Source: Cytobacillus sp. NJ13 (GTDB lineage: Bacteria; Bacillota; Bacilli; Bacillales; Cytobacillaceae). Taken from it: a stretch of 64,000 nt of DNA. The stretch lies in assembly GCA_030348385.1 (NCBI GenBank), contig JAUCFP010000006.1, forward strand, positions 434,001-498,000, in the 5' to 3' direction. This document shows, piece by piece, positions 62,884 through 64,000 of this stretch (the stretch's first letter is position 1; every line of letters starts with the position of its first letter). Both the position numbers and the translations under genes were made by a program. Below the pieces are notes generated by a model, which worked only from the letters and a program-made list of their open reading frames with translations, made no database searches and was not told where the DNA came from.

Positions 62884-63381
62884 ATGCAAGTTGTAACCAA
62901 AATGTTTTTAGAACAACTCGACATGCATTGCCATGAGAATGATTGGTTTGCATCCATGGATCAGGCGCTTCATGGAGTCATCGCAGCTGAGGCAGCATGG
63001 ACAAGTTCGGGAATCAGCAATTCGATTTGGCAGATTGTCAACCACTTGATATTTTGGAATGAAGACGTAATCCATCGAATTAAGGGCACAGAGAATCCGC
63101 ATAAGGCAGAAGACAATGAAGAAACCTTTGGAAATCCGGGGGATCCAGAAGACGAAATTGGGTGGGCCCAGACAGTGCAGCGCCTTACTGAAGTCATGAA
63201 TAAATTAAAAACGGTCATTGCGGACCTTGACGATGAAAAGTTAAAAGTTCCGTATGCAGCTAACAGGTACTCTATTGAGCGTTTACTCAGCCATATCATG
63301 ATGCACGATACGTATCATCTCGGCCAAATTGTGCTTTTGCGAAAGTTGCAATCCTCTTGGGGTGGCGTTGATTGGTCCTAA
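62884..63381 (+). CDS. DinB-family protein (second)
   Basis: The 165-residue DinB-type four-helix protein has IVNHLIFWNE (first His) and IMMHDTYHLGQIVLLRK (HxxxH pair) as metal ligands. GAGGAGATTGGTAGT precedes the ATG. It is diverged from the DinB gene at 61947 and may be an old duplicate or an independent acquisition. Confidence 0.85.
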   Translation: MQVVTKMFLEQLDMHCHENDWFASMDQALHGVIAAEAAWTSSGISNSIWQIVNHLIFWNEDVIHRIKGTENPHKAEDNEETFGNPGDPEDEIGWAQTVQRLTEVMNKLKTVIADLDDEKLKVPYAANRYSIERLLSHIMMHDTYHLGQIVLLRKLQSSWGGVDWS

Positions 63382-64000
63382 AGCACCATAATTCAGCGAC
63401 CTTCCTTGCCCAGCCGCAGAAGCAGTATTGACGGTGTGCAGCCTTTTTCATTCTTTATGGTAAAGCGGGTGATTTTCCTGCTTTATGGATGGCTAAACGG
63501 GTGTATTAGTAAAATAAATTAGAACGTATTTGCAGAGCGATCTTTCTCATATTTCATTGTTCAACAGTCGGGCGCTTTTCTTGAATAAGAAGGCGTCTTT
63601 TTGCATGTACAACACATTTAGGGATTGAGTTTAATGAGGTGTAAAATAGATTGTGAAGTCCTGTACTTAAAGTAACGGGTGCAAGAGTTGAAGATCAGTA
63701 TGGATCGGCAGCTCTTTTTTTGTTTGACCAACGGGGCAGGTTTATTGAATAGTGAATTAAGATAATTTTACATCTAAAGTTGTAGGGGATTTCAAACTAT
63801 ACCTGGAGGTAATAATTTTGTAGGAATGGTTTATAACACAGATTTTCTGTCGTTTTTTTATGTATTTAAAGTTCTCCGATGGAAGTATCGTTTTCTTACC
63901 CACCTTTTAATTCCTTTTGGTTAGTTTAGACGGAGGGTCCGGGAAATTCCCGGAATATGAACTACTTTGGAATGAATTACGAGAAATTCATATTCAATAA
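63382..64000. other. End of window, no convincing gene
   Basis: About 620 bases hold no frame above the noise and no tRNA. The composition is mixed, and short fragments with AGGAGG-like strings (e.g. CTGGAGGTAATAATTTTG near 63803) have no open frame after them. They could be decayed gene pieces or promoter sequence for a gene beyond the edge. Confidence 0.4.

Noticed and set aside
1..64000. CRISPR arrays, tRNA or rRNA genes, replication origin
   Set aside because: No regularly spaced short repeats, no tRNA-like cloverleaf and no rRNA sequence were seen; repeat pairs found are the IS flanks and the dispersed element.

Overview
The window looks like a chromosomal stretch of a spore-forming, low-GC Gram-positive bacterium of the Bacillaceae. 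The signs are strong AAGGAGG-type ribosome binding sites, two gerA-type spore germination loci, a ComK homologue, a perfect CcpA cre site and a Bacillus-style dispersed GC-rich repeat. A Cytobacillus/Neobacillus-like relative is my guess, not something the sequence proves.

Left end (1-7.9 kb): an AT-rich, decaying defence-type island. It holds the 3' part of a Schlafen/DUF2075-type helicase gene, a MazG-like NTP pyrophosphohydrolase cut short by an in-frame TGA, a broken XRE regulator, an HNH endonuclease gene broken by one frameshift in an A-run, and an intact 746-codon protein. That protein resembles a type I methylase fused to a specificity-subunit-like segment and a possible HEPN-like tail, and both methylase motifs are degenerate. 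A second broken pyrophosphohydrolase copy follows, and then an IS1182-type insertion sequence sitting in a terminator hairpin, which it duplicated.

8-16.9 kb: an ECF41 sigma factor faces a carboxymuconolactone decarboxylase-family gene, and both carry the same TGTCACA-N16-CGTT promoter. Next come a five-gene LnrJKLMN-like module (two-component system plus ABC-2 exporter) and an XRE-cupin/LysE exporter pair with an inverted-repeat operator.

17-33 kb: two spore germination receptor loci flank a catabolic cluster. The first is unusual: the A gene diverges from the C and B genes, and a small D-type membrane protein gene is nearby. The second is a canonical overlapping A-B-C operon behind a good sigma-G promoter. 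The catabolic cluster has a PucR-type regulator, two imidazolonepropionase-like amidohydrolases, a sodium/solute symporter and a creatinase-like M24 protein lacking the peptidase metal ligands. Its substrate is unknown.

33-38.4 kb: a MpsC/DUF2294 protein, a NIF3-like hydrolase with a GATE-domain membrane protein, a lipoprotein, and comK behind a roughly 260-nt hairpin-rich leader. 38.4-46.7 kb: a complete malonate utilisation locus (madLM diverging from a GntR regulator and mdcH-A-B-C-DE-G) with palindromic operators, a sigma-A promoter and a cre site; MdcD and MdcE are fused.

46.8-64 kb: small hypothetical genes, a heme O synthase gene, a hydantoinase/oxoprolinase operon (XRE-cupin regulator, hyuA, hyuB, cupin, NCS1 permease), a PadR-HAAS pair, a second XRE-cupin/LysE pair with twin operators, a zinc-independent MDR reductase that appears to start at CTG, an ArsR-SRPBCC pair and two DinB-family genes. 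The last 600 bases have no convincing gene.
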